A stretch of 64,000 nucleotides of DNA from Thermoplasmatales archaeon E-plasma. GTDB taxonomy: Archaea; Thermoplasmatota; Thermoplasmata; Thermoplasmatales; Thermoplasmataceae. Location: positions 124,001 through 188,000 of the forward strand of contig KI542674.1 of assembly GCA_000496135.1 (NCBI GenBank), written 5' to 3'. Below the pieces are notes generated by a model, which did not search any database, had not been told where the DNA came from, and worked only from the letters and a program-made list of their open reading frames with translations. The stretch's first letter is position 1, and each line of letters begins with the position of its first letter. Of the stretch, positions 24,248 to 33,440 are shown one piece after another. Both the position numbers and the translations under genes were made by a program.

Positions 24248-26395
24248 TTATACTAAATCTATACGCTTTGCATATGGCGAAAAGAAGACCCCAAGTGATT
24301 TACCCTTGGCAATAGCTTTTCTTACCTCAGCATCACTCATTCCTCTGCTTATGGCTTCTGAAATTACATTATCCTCCATTGGAGAGCCTTTGTTGGATCT
24401 TTTCAGTTCTCCTATAATATCACTGAGTCTTTCTATGTCAGTTCTTTGAACTGAACTCATACCCGTCATAAGGAGATCGATATCGATGTGCCCGTCAGAG
24501 GCAGAAACATCATAGAGGAAATAATCCACTATCTTTTTGGCCGATATTGCATCATCAACTGATACAATAGCTGACAACCTGGCTCTTGCTGCGGCTTCTG
24601 CCAGTCTTATGGTAGATTCGAGCTGCCTTGCGGTAATCGGAATTGAATTCTTTTTTTCTCCGGATGATCTTGTATTTACATATTCATCTCTTAAGACAGC
24701 AATTGCCTCATCTGAAAGTCTTGGAAAGACTCTTGATTTTGCATAACCTACGTACTTTCTCAACATTTCCTTTGATATTGGAGGTTCAAAAATTTCAGCA
24801 TCTGTCATTGTTTCTTCTTCGACACCTCTGTTTTCAATACTTCTGTATCCTTCACCTAACCTGTGAGCTCTAAGGACATGTTCAGCAAGCTTAAGATCTC
24901 CCTCTTTTGTTGGTTTATCCATTATTTTGAATATTACATCAAATCTTGAAATCAGTGGAGGCGGAAAATCGACCTGCTCCATGAAATCAAGCTCTGGTCT
25001 GTATCTGCCACCCTTTGGGTTCGCAGCTGCAAGAACTGCACATCTCGATTTTAGCGTTGCCATGATTCCTGCCTTGGAAATAGTAACAGTTTGCTGTTCC
25101 ATTGCTTCGTGCATTGATGCGGTATCCTTCTGATCCATTTTATCCAGTTCATCTATTGCGACGAATCCATTATCTGCAAGAACGAGTGCACCAGCTTCCA
25201 GTGTCCATCTTCCCTCTCCGAATTCATCCCTTACTGCAGCTGCAGTCAAACCTGCTGAGCTAGAACCCCTGCCAAAGGCAAAAACTCCCCTGGGAGAAAT
25301 CTCTGTCATATATCTAAGGAGCTGGGATTTTGCTGTTCCTGGATCACCTACAAGAAGAACATGGATATCGCCCCTCATTGCAGTTCCGTCCTTCATGACC
25401 TTTCTCACTCCTCCAAACATCTGGAGAACCAGGGCCTGTTTGATCTTTTCAAGTCCAAAAATAGTGGGCGCTATTGAAGAAATCAGCTTATCCATTATCT
25501 TTGGGTCTCTTGACAATTCATGAATTTTCTCCTCGTCTTCATCAGTTATATGAATTTCATCCAGTTCCTTGACCGTTTTTCTAAAATTAAGAGCGTAAAG
25601 ATAAATGCTGAATTCAGTAAGCGGAGTACCTGAGTTTATCTTTTGATCTGCCATAAGAGTCCCATCGAGTGTAACCCTATCGCCCGGGAATAATTTCCCT
25701 GATATATCGTCTTCAAGAATAACGGCCATTCTTAACGGCTGAGCACCGCCCCCCAAATTTTCTGGATTCTCCTGTATTTCAATCTTTTGAGTGTCCACGA
25801 AAACAGATTCTGATGTTATTAGCTTGAATCTAGTTTTTCCCTTTTCAAGGCCGCACTTTTCAGAGGGGCATCTCGTGGGTTCATCAACTTTCCCCTTTCC
25901 CTGTGAAATGAAAAATCTGTGACCGCAGACCGAACATTCAAAGCATGCGTTCATTATTCTAGGTAAAACCTCAGTATTCTTTCTTATTATACCCGTGACA
26001 CTGATAAGTTTTCCTACTTCCGGACTTCTGATATTCCGTATTTCAAATCTGATATCCTCAGGGAGATCAACAATTCTAAGATTTATACGAACTACGTCTT
26101 TCTCTCTTCCGTGAATAGTTTCTCTTTCTATTCTGGCGTATTCTTTTATCTTCTTTTCTCCCGCAGATAGTACTTCAGATGGATTTTCAAGTATTTCCCT
26201 TGCAAATTCTTCGTCAAACTCTTCTAATTTATTATACGATACATACAAACTCTTTTCTGAAGGATAGTGTGATGTAAGCTTTCCTACCTCACTGTAATAA
26301 TCATACTTCTGGAAGAAGCTGTCCCATGTATTGATAAGCCTTGACAGAGTCAGTTCTTCATCAAGTTCATCTTCGCTCTGATCATTGGAATACAT
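24248..26395 (-). CDS. mcm: Replicative DNA helicase MCM
   Basis: Hexameric 3'-5' helicase that unwinds the replication fork. The 715-residue protein has an N-terminal OB domain with a zinc knot (CFECSVCGHRF ... CPSEKCG), the AAA+ core with Walker A GDPGTAKS, Walker B VAIDELDKMD, presensor/hairpin parts (TVTISKAGIMATLKSRC) and Arg finger SRFDVIF, and a C-terminal winged helix (about 640-710). Length is slightly above the family average. It sits on the minus strand 60 bases from the reductase gene. Confidence 0.97.
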   Translation of the reverse strand: MYSNDQSEDELDEELTLSRLINTWDSFFQKYDYYSEVGKLTSHYPSEKSLYVSYNKLEEFDEEFAREILENPSEVLSAGEKKIKEYARIERETIHGREKDVVRINLRIVDLPEDIRFEIRNIRSPEVGKLISVTGIIRKNTEVLPRIMNACFECSVCGHRFFISQGKGKVDEPTRCPSEKCGLEKGKTRFKLITSESVFVDTQKIEIQENPENLGGGAQPLRMAVILEDDISGKLFPGDRVTLDGTLMADQKINSGTPLTEFSIYLYALNFRKTVKELDEIHITDEDEEKIHELSRDPKIMDKLISSIAPTIFGLEKIKQALVLQMFGGVRKVMKDGTAMRGDIHVLLVGDPGTAKSQLLRYMTEISPRGVFAFGRGSSSAGLTAAAVRDEFGEGRWTLEAGALVLADNGFVAIDELDKMDQKDTASMHEAMEQQTVTISKAGIMATLKSRCAVLAAANPKGGRYRPELDFMEQVDFPPPLISRFDVIFKIMDKPTKEGDLKLAEHVLRAHRLGEGYRSIENRGVEEETMTDAEIFEPPISKEMLRKYVGYAKSRVFPRLSDEAIAVLRDEYVNTRSSGEKKNSIPITARQLESTIRLAEAAARARLSAIVSVDDAISAKKIVDYFLYDVSASDGHIDIDLLMTGMSSVQRTDIERLSDIIGELKRSNKGSPMEDNVISEAISRGMSDAEVRKAIAKGKSLGVFFSPYAKRIDLV

Positions 26396-26456
26396 GTAAT
26401 CAATTGCATAACCATGGTGCTAATATTACTTTGGTTACGTGTTAGATATAAGATTT

Positions 26457-27497
26457 CTATAATCCACCAAATATTTTTTTCTTAACCGATTTTGGCATGA
26501 TTTTGGCTAATGTAATATATCTGGAAACTGATTTTTCACCTTTTTTGTGAATTTTGCTGTGCAGATCATTATGTTTCTTAAGCCATGGATAAATGCTTTC
26601 AGACCATGTCCTCTGATAAATGTCAGGATCATCAAGAGAGGCAGCTTCTCCTGCTGCCTTTCCAGACCAGAATGCCCCCTGAAGTCCCCCTGCTGTTGTA
26701 TTAAGAACAGCGTTAACCATATCTCCAACCATAAGCCTGTTTCCATCCACTACCTTTTCCAGAGGAGCGGTAAGTGGTATCTGATGAGCCATGTTGTGAA
26801 GCATTTTGCCCTGAACTTCCGGAAATTTCTCAGTAAATTTTTCAAGGACATTTTTTGGCTGCGATGGTTCTATTGGATAGTAACATACTCCAATCTTCCT
26901 GGTGTTATCGCTTTCTGCAAAATCCCAGAAATATCCTCCTGGCGCAAGGTTGCTAAACCAGAGTATCATTTGAAAATCATCCCTTTTTGGAAGTTCTCTG
27001 GTCTCCTCATAAGCTACAAGGGCTTCTGTTTTCCCAAGTTTCGGGCCCAGATTTGACTGGGGACCCGCCGCCATAATAAGATTTTTAGCAGTAATTTTCT
27101 CCTTGTCTGTAGTAACTTCGTTTCCCTGAACTTTTAAGACTCTTTCATTCATTCTGATATTCAACTTTCCGGCAAATTCATCGGCAAGATATTTCTCATA
27201 TTTTGTAAAATCATATACAAGACCAACCGGCTTATCAAATTTTAAAGGGATGTGGTTTCCATTAAATGTCCTGAAGTCCATTCCGAATATCTCAGAGGAG
27301 ATGATTTTCTTCTCCTTTGGCATTCCAATTCTGTTTACCCATTCCAGAGATACTGCCCCGGTTGATCTAACGGGTAAACCTATCTCCTGCTTCTTTTCTA
27401 TAATAATATAATTGGAACCGGCTTTCTTGAGTGAAGCTCCGGCTGACAGACCGCCAGTTCCTGCCCCTATAACTATAGTATCAAAATCATATCCCAT
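26457..27497 (-). CDS. FAD-dependent geranylgeranyl-reductase-family protein
   Basis: Flavoprotein resembling the reductases that saturate prenyl chains of archaeal lipids. Landmarks in the 346 residues: DTIVIGAGTGGLSAGASLKKAG (FAD loop), EKKQEIGLPVRSTGAVS, AAGPQSNLG, and the C-terminal GDMVNAVLNTTAGGLQGAFWSGKAAGE typical of the family. It is shorter than the classical T. acidophilum reductase (about 400), so it may be a relative with a different substrate. It lies upstream of mcm on the same strand. Confidence 0.8.
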   Translation of the reverse strand: MGYDFDTIVIGAGTGGLSAGASLKKAGSNYIIIEKKQEIGLPVRSTGAVSLEWVNRIGMPKEKKIISSEIFGMDFRTFNGNHIPLKFDKPVGLVYDFTKYEKYLADEFAGKLNIRMNERVLKVQGNEVTTDKEKITAKNLIMAAGPQSNLGPKLGKTEALVAYEETRELPKRDDFQMILWFSNLAPGGYFWDFAESDNTRKIGVCYYPIEPSQPKNVLEKFTEKFPEVQGKMLHNMAHQIPLTAPLEKVVDGNRLMVGDMVNAVLNTTAGGLQGAFWSGKAAGEAASLDDPDIYQRTWSESIYPWLKKHNDLHSKIHKKGEKSVSRYITLAKIMPKSVKKKIFGGL

Positions 27498-27657
27498 ATT
27501 AATATACCGTCATACATTCAACTTTATTAATATTCTCAAAAAGCTCAAAGATAAGCTAATGTTACTCCAAATTGGTGTCAGGAATATTTTTCATGAAGAA
27601 ATTCCAGATTTACTTTTTTAAAAGTTTTTATTAATCTGTAAACATTACCCATACTGT

Positions 27658-27731
27658 GCCGTCGTAGCTCAGCCTGGTAGAGCGTGTGCTTGGTAAGCAC
27701 AAGGTCGCGGGATCGAACCCCGTCGGCGGCT
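27658..27731 (+). tRNA. tRNA-Thr (anticodon GGT)
   Basis: A 74-base cloverleaf: acceptor GCCGTCG with CGGCGGC plus discriminator T, D-arm GCTC-AGCCTGGTA-GAGC, anticodon arm TGTGC-TTGGTAA-GCACA (anticodon GGT), T-arm GCGGG-ATCGAAC-CCCGT. CCA is not encoded. Confidence 0.95.
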
Positions 27732-27918
27732 TTCTGCATTATTCCTGTTTATGCAGCCTATTTTCTCTGAATATCGATTCCATGATAAATTATGCAAAGC
27801 ATTTGATTAAAACCCGGAATATTTTATTATCACGTGATGAGAATATCACTTTAATTTCTAATGAATTAAAGCTAACACAACAACTGATGGAGATATAATT
27901 TGGACCGAATGGAAAATA

Positions 27919-27930
27919 ATAAAATTTATT
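27919..27930 (+). promoter_or_regulatory. TATA-like box of the miniprotein gene
   Basis: The run ataaaatttatt is centred about 28 bases before ATG 27954, the spacing expected for a leaderless archaeal transcript. Confidence 0.45.
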
Positions 27931-27953
27931 AACTGTTATTAATTTATAATTTT

Positions 27954-28100
27954 ATGTCTTTCTGGAGAAGAGAAATGCACCCACAAAAGGGGATAATAAT
28001 CCATCACTGCGATAAGCACAATTTCCACTCTACCGAGCTGATGGAAATAGAAGAGCACGAGAGAATGCATGAAATAGAAGCCGGAGGCTTCAAATATTAA
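27954..28100 (+). CDS. His/Cys-rich miniprotein, possible zinc binder
   Basis: A 48-codon gene. The protein has eight His and one Cys in 48 residues: HHCDKHNFHS in the middle, then EEHERMHEIEAGG, giving H-H-C-x2-H-x2-H and H-x3-H groupings that could hold a metal. It has its own TATA-like box and an ATG at a leaderless spacing, and reads straight to a TAA. Its frame also has protein-like codon use, unlike the antisense frame of the same stretch. It may be a zinc-finger-like regulator or a metal-handling peptide. Not recognised from a named family. Confidence 0.55.
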   Translation: MSFWRREMHPQKGIIIHHCDKHNFHSTELMEIEEHERMHEIEAGGFKY

Positions 28101-28159
28101 TGGATTTAATTCATAAATTTCATTTTGTGCCATAGGCTGGACCGTTGATATTTCGTTGA

Positions 28160-29119
28160 CTAGAGGTTTTCATCATAAATTGAAACGGCCACTGGAGCAA
28201 GTTTTCCTGTTTCCGGATCAGACCTGATTATTTTTACATCTCTATACATTCCTTTCAGATTTTCATCTATTGACTGTTTGAGCGGAGAAAGAAGTAAATT
28301 TCCTGCAAGGCTCATTCCTCCTCCTATTATTATTGCTTCCGGGTCAAAGGAGCAGATAAGATTGGAAATAGCCGTGGAAAGATAAAATAAAGTCTCTTCC
28401 AGTATTAGCTGGGCATACATGTCCTCTTTTTTTACCCCTTCAAACATATGTTTAGCTGTAATTTTGCCTGCCGGTATGGATGAAAAGAATTTTGATTCGT
28501 GCAACATTGTTCTGTTTTCCATTATTTTTCTTGCTATGGCTTTACCACCTGCAAGCGCCTCTATGCATCCTCTCCTCCCGCACCCGCATACAGGACCATC
28601 AGGGAGTATTATACAGTGTCCAATCTCCCCGGCGAGGCCTTTATTTCCCCTTACAAGCTTACCGTTGGCAAAAATACCACCACCAATTCCAGTACTCAGA
28701 GAAATATAGATAAAATTATCCATGTTTTTTCCCTTTCCAAAAACCTTTTCAGAAATGGCCCCTGCTGTTGCATCATTTTCTAAAAGAGTTTCAAGAGAGA
28801 ATATTTTCTTCACGTCTTTAACGATGTTGAAATCTGATAATCCAAAAAGATTTGGAGAGGAGATTATTCTTCCCATGTCCGAATCGACGAGACCTGCAAA
28901 AACTATTGAAACCTTCTGAGGGGAAATTCCTGTTTCCTTCATCATGGAATTGCCAATTTCCTCAATATCCTTTAGAACCCTGTCTTTCCCCATATGTTTA
29001 ACGGTCATCCTTCTGGACGAACTTAAAATATTTCCATTACTATCTGACAGAATACCTGAAATCTTGGTTCCTCCTATGTCAAAGCCCAGAATATATTCAT
29101 TGGCCCTGTTTAATCCCAT
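28160..29119 (-). CDS. ROK-family sugar kinase (glucokinase-like)
   Basis: ATP-dependent phosphorylation of glucose or a related hexose. The 319-residue protein shows FDIGGTKISGIL (phosphate loop), VSIVFAGLVDSDMG, LENDATAGAISEKVFG (catalytic Asp), STGIGGGIFANGKL, the substrate and zinc part EIGHCIILPDGPVCGCGRRGCIEALAGG and a C-terminal IIIGGGMSLAG. The zinc motif (C-x-C-x4-C) is complete. It follows the broken NfeD protease gene (23-base overlap). Confidence 0.92.
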   Translation of the reverse strand: MGLNRANEYILGFDIGGTKISGILSDSNGNILSSSRRMTVKHMGKDRVLKDIEEIGNSMMKETGISPQKVSIVFAGLVDSDMGRIISSPNLFGLSDFNIVKDVKKIFSLETLLENDATAGAISEKVFGKGKNMDNFIYISLSTGIGGGIFANGKLVRGNKGLAGEIGHCIILPDGPVCGCGRRGCIEALAGGKAIARKIMENRTMLHESKFFSSIPAGKITAKHMFEGVKKEDMYAQLILEETLFYLSTAISNLICSFDPEAIIIGGGMSLAGNLLLSPLKQSIDENLKGMYRDVKIIRSDPETGKLAPVAVSIYDENL

Positions 29120-30406
29120 CCCCCTTGTCCTCCTTAACCGTTAGAACTAATCCCGATATGCCTATGACCGTAATGCTGGAACCATTCTTTATTTCAACGC
29201 CTTTTTCTGAGATAGCTTTCCATCTTTGCCCGTCAATGCTTACCCACCCTGCTGGATTTAGAGTGGTCACTGCAGTACCCTTGCTGGAAACTAAGGATTC
29301 CCAGCCCGTTTCAGGTTTCCTCTTGAGTGAAGACCCGAGTTTATGAAGATAGTAAGCAAGGACAACCCCAAGGAAAAGCACTATTCCAATGATCACATAG
29401 TCTGTAGTGCCTATGGGGTTAGATGGATAAGCTGAGCTGTTAGCTGAAATGTATGGGGCTGCAATTAAAATTGTGCCAACCATATCTATTGCAATTCCTC
29501 CAAGCAAGGCTATACCGTGCTGAGTCTTGATTTCCAAAAACATTAGAGCGGAACCGAGAAGGAGAAATACAATACCAACTACAGATGAACCTATCAGTTG
29601 TGCGCCAAACAGTCCCAATCCGATTAAAATAACCCCAAGAGCTGTCATAATTACCGTTCTGTGGTATATATCAAGGAGTATTGCAAGAGAACCGAAAGTG
29701 ATGAACAATCCATCTACAATAGAATTACTCATGAAGCTTAAAAACTGTTCATAGAGATTTTCATTGACGGTTCCAGTTGGATATCCCGAAAGACCCATTT
29801 TATTCATGAAAGCTGACAGGTTCGGGGATATTCCGTTTATTAAACCTATATCGTAAGCCTGCTGGGTGTTGTAAGCCTGATCATCATAAACCATAATTGC
29901 TGCAGCAGTAACATTTCTTCCATGAGCTTCTGCCAAACCTGTCATCAATGCTTCCATGGCTGCTTCCGTGTGGTTTTCCTGTAAACTTGATCCACCAACC
30001 ACTATGGGTGTGGAAGGCCCTATTTCAGATCCATTTCCCATCCAGATTTGTGTCGTAGCCATTGCAATATATGAGCCTGCTGAAGCCCCTATTGAGTCTG
30101 CTCCAATATATGTATAGACTGGAATTCCAGCCCTGTTGGGTTGCATTGATTGAACTTACAATTTGAAGCATACACCCTAACAACCCACCCGGGGGTGTTC
30201 ATATTGATAATAACGGCCTTGGTGTTCGTCGGATTAATGTTGCTCAAAGCATCCGAGATCATTGTAGCTGATCCAGGATCTATTTCTTCATTGAGATTTA
30301 TAATGAGTACATGCTGTGTAGATTGGGCATTAGAAACGCCAGAAAAGGAAATGATTGTTATGGAAACAAAAATTAGTGCAATTCCCATGACTTTCCTTGA
30401 TAACAT
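29097..30406 (-). pseudogene. NfeD/ClpP-class membrane serine protease broken by two frameshifts
   Basis: The minus strand encodes a signal peptide and protease start (residues to VIINMNTPG), then changes frame twice. With one extra base dropped in the C/G run near 30185-30195, the translation continues as GGLLGCMLQIVSSINATQQ; dropping another in the G run near 30130-30134 joins it to AGIPVYTYIGADSIGASAGSYIAMA (Ser at GASAGS) and then, further on, four membrane helices and the C-terminal NfeD OB domain (GWVSIDGQRWKAISEKGVEIKNG). With the two bases removed, a normal ClpP-class NfeD protein results. So this is either recent decay or two assembly errors in GC runs. Confidence 0.8.
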
Positions 30407-30526
30407 ATGTCATTAATGTTTACCTTGGATTTTATAATTTTGCATAATGAGATTTAACAGCGTATCCCAAAAAAATTACCCCTTTTATTATTGAAACCCT
30501 TTTTAGTATGAACAATATTACCACGA

Positions 30527-31813
30527 ATGAGCAGAATTTCGATTGCTGATCTTGGAACTTTAAAGGGCGGAGAAGATGTTACTATTTCTGGATGGGCACA
30601 GGAAATTAAGATTTTGAAAAGTGTCACTTTCATCATTCTGAGAGATTCAACAGGAGTATGCCAGGTCACCATAAAGGGTAACCCCGATCTGATTCAAAAA
30701 GCATCAGTTTTAACAAGGGAAAGTGTCATAAAAATAACTGGAACCTTTAAAAAAGATGGTATAAGCAAATCTGCTCCGGAAATCAGCTGTTCAGATATTA
30801 TATTACTAAATCCGTCTGCAACGCCTCTGCCGTTGGGTATAACTGATCCCGTTGAAGCTGATTTCGAAACAAGGTTCAACAACAGAATACTGGATTTGAG
30901 AAAACCAAAAAACAACATTATTTTTATGGCTAAATCATCAATTTTATGGGGTATAAGAAAACTGATGACAGATGAAGGATTTACGGAAGTTCAAACCCCT
31001 AAAATTGTATCCTCTGCAACTGAAGGTGGCGCTGAGGTATTCAGGGTTAAATATCATGAAAAGGATGCGTTTTTAAATCAGAGCCCACAACTTTACAAAG
31101 AAATGCTCATTTCCGCCGGAATCCCAAAAGTTTTTGAAGTTGGTCCCGCATTTCGTGCTGAAGAACACAATACCAACAGGCATCTCAACGAATTTACGAG
31201 CATAGATATTGAAATGGCATTCTCAAACGACGACGACGCAATGCAGATGCTTGAATTATGCGTTTATCAGGGAATAACTGAGCTGATGGACAAAATGGGA
31301 AAAGAACTTGAAGCTCTCGGTTATAAGATCATAGTTCCGAAGAAACCATTCCCGAGAATGGAATACACAGAAGGAATTAAGATTCTGGAAGAGAATAATG
31401 TGGAATTTAATTTTGGTGATGATTTCTCATCTGAACAACTGAAGATAATTGGCTCAAAAATGGATGGATTTTATTTTATCACAGGATGGCCTGAACAGGT
31501 AAGGCCATTTTACACCATGCAGAGAGAGGATGATCCAAGATTCACGAAATCGTTTGATCTTCAATACAAGGAACTTGAAATAACCTCAGGGGCACAGAGA
31601 GTTCATGATCCAAATATTCTTATCAAAAGGTTAAAGGAAAAAGGTTTAAACCCTGAAAATTTTGAATATTATGTAAGCGCATTCAGATACGGAATGCCAC
31701 CGCATGCTGGATGGGGACTCGGACTTGAAAGACTTACCCAGATAGCACTTAATATTCACAATATCAGAGAAGTCACTCTATTTCCTAGAGACAGGACCAG
31801 AGTTACTCCTTGA
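30527..31813 (+). CDS. aspS: Aspartyl-tRNA synthetase
   Basis: Charges tRNA-Asp (possibly also tRNA-Asn). A 428-residue archaeal-type class II synthetase: N-terminal OB fold (GEDVTISGWAQEIKILKSVTFIILRD), class II motif 1 around QTPKIVSSATEGGAEVF, QSPQLYKEML, motif 2 FEVGPAFRAEEHNTNRHLNEFT, and motif 3 HAGWGLGLERL near the end. No bacterial GAD insertion. Whether it discriminates Asp from Asn is not decided by eye. Confidence 0.97.
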   Translation: MSRISIADLGTLKGGEDVTISGWAQEIKILKSVTFIILRDSTGVCQVTIKGNPDLIQKASVLTRESVIKITGTFKKDGISKSAPEISCSDIILLNPSATPLPLGITDPVEADFETRFNNRILDLRKPKNNIIFMAKSSILWGIRKLMTDEGFTEVQTPKIVSSATEGGAEVFRVKYHEKDAFLNQSPQLYKEMLISAGIPKVFEVGPAFRAEEHNTNRHLNEFTSIDIEMAFSNDDDAMQMLELCVYQGITELMDKMGKELEALGYKIIVPKKPFPRMEYTEGIKILEENNVEFNFGDDFSSEQLKIIGSKMDGFYFITGWPEQVRPFYTMQREDDPRFTKSFDLQYKELEITSGAQRVHDPNILIKRLKEKGLNPENFEYYVSAFRYGMPPHAGWGLGLERLTQIALNIHNIREVTLFPRDRTRVTP

Positions 31814-31912
31814 TTTTTTTCTATTATCCTCTTCTCCAAATGCAACTTTATCGAGTTCTTCCGGCTCACCTATTTCTTCCAGTTCTTTCAGGTCTTTTTT
31901 AAATTTGCCCAT
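31778..31912 (-). CDS. Possible small acidic/basic peptide antisense to aspS end
   Basis: A 44-codon minus-strand frame with a GAGGT ribosome-binding site about 9 bases before its ATG. The translation (GKFKKDLKELEEIGEPEELD then KVAFGEEDNRKKSR) is strongly charged and helical. It overlaps the last 36 bases of aspS on the opposite strand. It may be a genuine small gene; there is no family match by eye. Confidence 0.35.
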   Translation of the reverse strand: MGKFKKDLKELEEIGEPEELDKVAFGEEDNRKKSRSNSGPVSRK

Positions 31913-32028
31913 ACTATTGACCTCATATAATTAACAAATACGTGGATAAAAATATTATGAAATGTGATAAAATACGAAATGCTACCTTCATTTAGGAAAA
32001 TTATTATGTTTTTTCAACATAGTGACAT

Positions 32029-33006
32029 ATGTTTAAACGTCTTGGAGTAGTCGGTCTGGGAACCATGGGCTCATCAATTGCTGAAGTTTTTGCGTATAAC
32101 AAAATTGATGTGACAATAATAGAACAGAATGAGGAATTATTAAACAAAGGATTGAAAAATATTGAAAATATATTATCGTCCAATTTAAAATATGTGAGAT
32201 CAAGAGCATCAAAAGAGATCAACAGAATAGAATCACTTGGAATTCAATTACTTCCAGAACAAAAGAAGGAAATTGAGAAAAAGCTTTCTGAAGGATTTAA
32301 CGAAAATGTAATGGCAGATGCCATGAAAAGACTTCATCCCACAACCGATTTCTCGGAACTGGGAAACTGTGATCATGTTGTGGAGGCGGTTTTTGAAAAG
32401 ATAGATGTGAAAATAGAAATGTTCAAAAGATTGTCCACTGTTTGCAGTGCGGATTGTATTATTTCCTCGAACTCATCCTCTCTGAGCATCACCCGGCTTG
32501 CATCATATACTAAAAACCCGGAAAGGGTCATCCTGACCCATTTCTTCAATCCACCATATACCTTGCCACTCATAGAGATAGTAAGAGCAATTCAAACTTC
32601 AGATGATACCGAACGAAAAATTTTCGAATTCTATTCTTCGCTTGTAAATCACAGAACCAAAATGAAACCTATAAGGGTTAAAGAGGTTCCGGGATTTCTG
32701 GTTAACAGGATTCTTGTACCCATGTTAAATGAAGCAGCCATTGCCTTTGATGAGGGTGTTGCGAATCGGGAAGATCTGGATAATGCCATGAAACTTGGAG
32801 CAGGAATGCCAATGGGTCCGCTGGAATTACTTGACATGGTGGGAGTGGATATTGGCCTCGATGTGATGGAGATTCTTCAGAAAGAATATGGAGACCCCAA
32901 GTACAGGCCTTCCCCGTTATTGAGAAGAATGGTGGATGCTGGAAGAATAGGGAGAAAGTCCGGAAAAGGATTCTATGATTATGATAAGACAAAGGCCAAA
33001 GCTTGA
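32029..33006 (+). CDS. 3-hydroxyacyl-CoA dehydrogenase
   Basis: NAD-dependent beta-oxidation enzyme, single-domain-pair type (no hydratase). The 325-residue protein has an N-terminal Rossmann part ([24 protein letters not shown]), [12 protein letters not shown], the catalytic His in [30 protein letters not shown], then a C-terminal dimerisation domain with [22 protein letters not shown] and [10 protein letters not shown]. With thiolase (49860) and thioesterase (3843) the window carries parts of fatty-acid or ketone catabolism, though the genes are not clustered. Confidence 0.95.
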   Translation: MFKRLGVVGLGTMGSSIAEVFAYNKIDVTIIEQNEELLNKGLKNIENILSSNLKYVRSRASKEINRIESLGIQLLPEQKKEIEKKLSEGFNENVMADAMKRLHPTTDFSELGNCDHVVEAVFEKIDVKIEMFKRLSTVCSADCIISSNSSSLSITRLASYTKNPERVILTHFFNPPYTLPLIEIVRAIQTSDDTERKIFEFYSSLVNHRTKMKPIRVKEVPGFLVNRILVPMLNEAAIAFDEGVANREDLDNAMKLGAGMPMGPLELLDMVGVDIGLDVMEILQKEYGDPKYRPSPLLRRMVDAGRIGRKSGKGFYDYDKTKAKA

Positions 33007-33422
<416 letters not shown>

Positions 33423-33440
33423 ATCTTCATTCGTGCTCTG

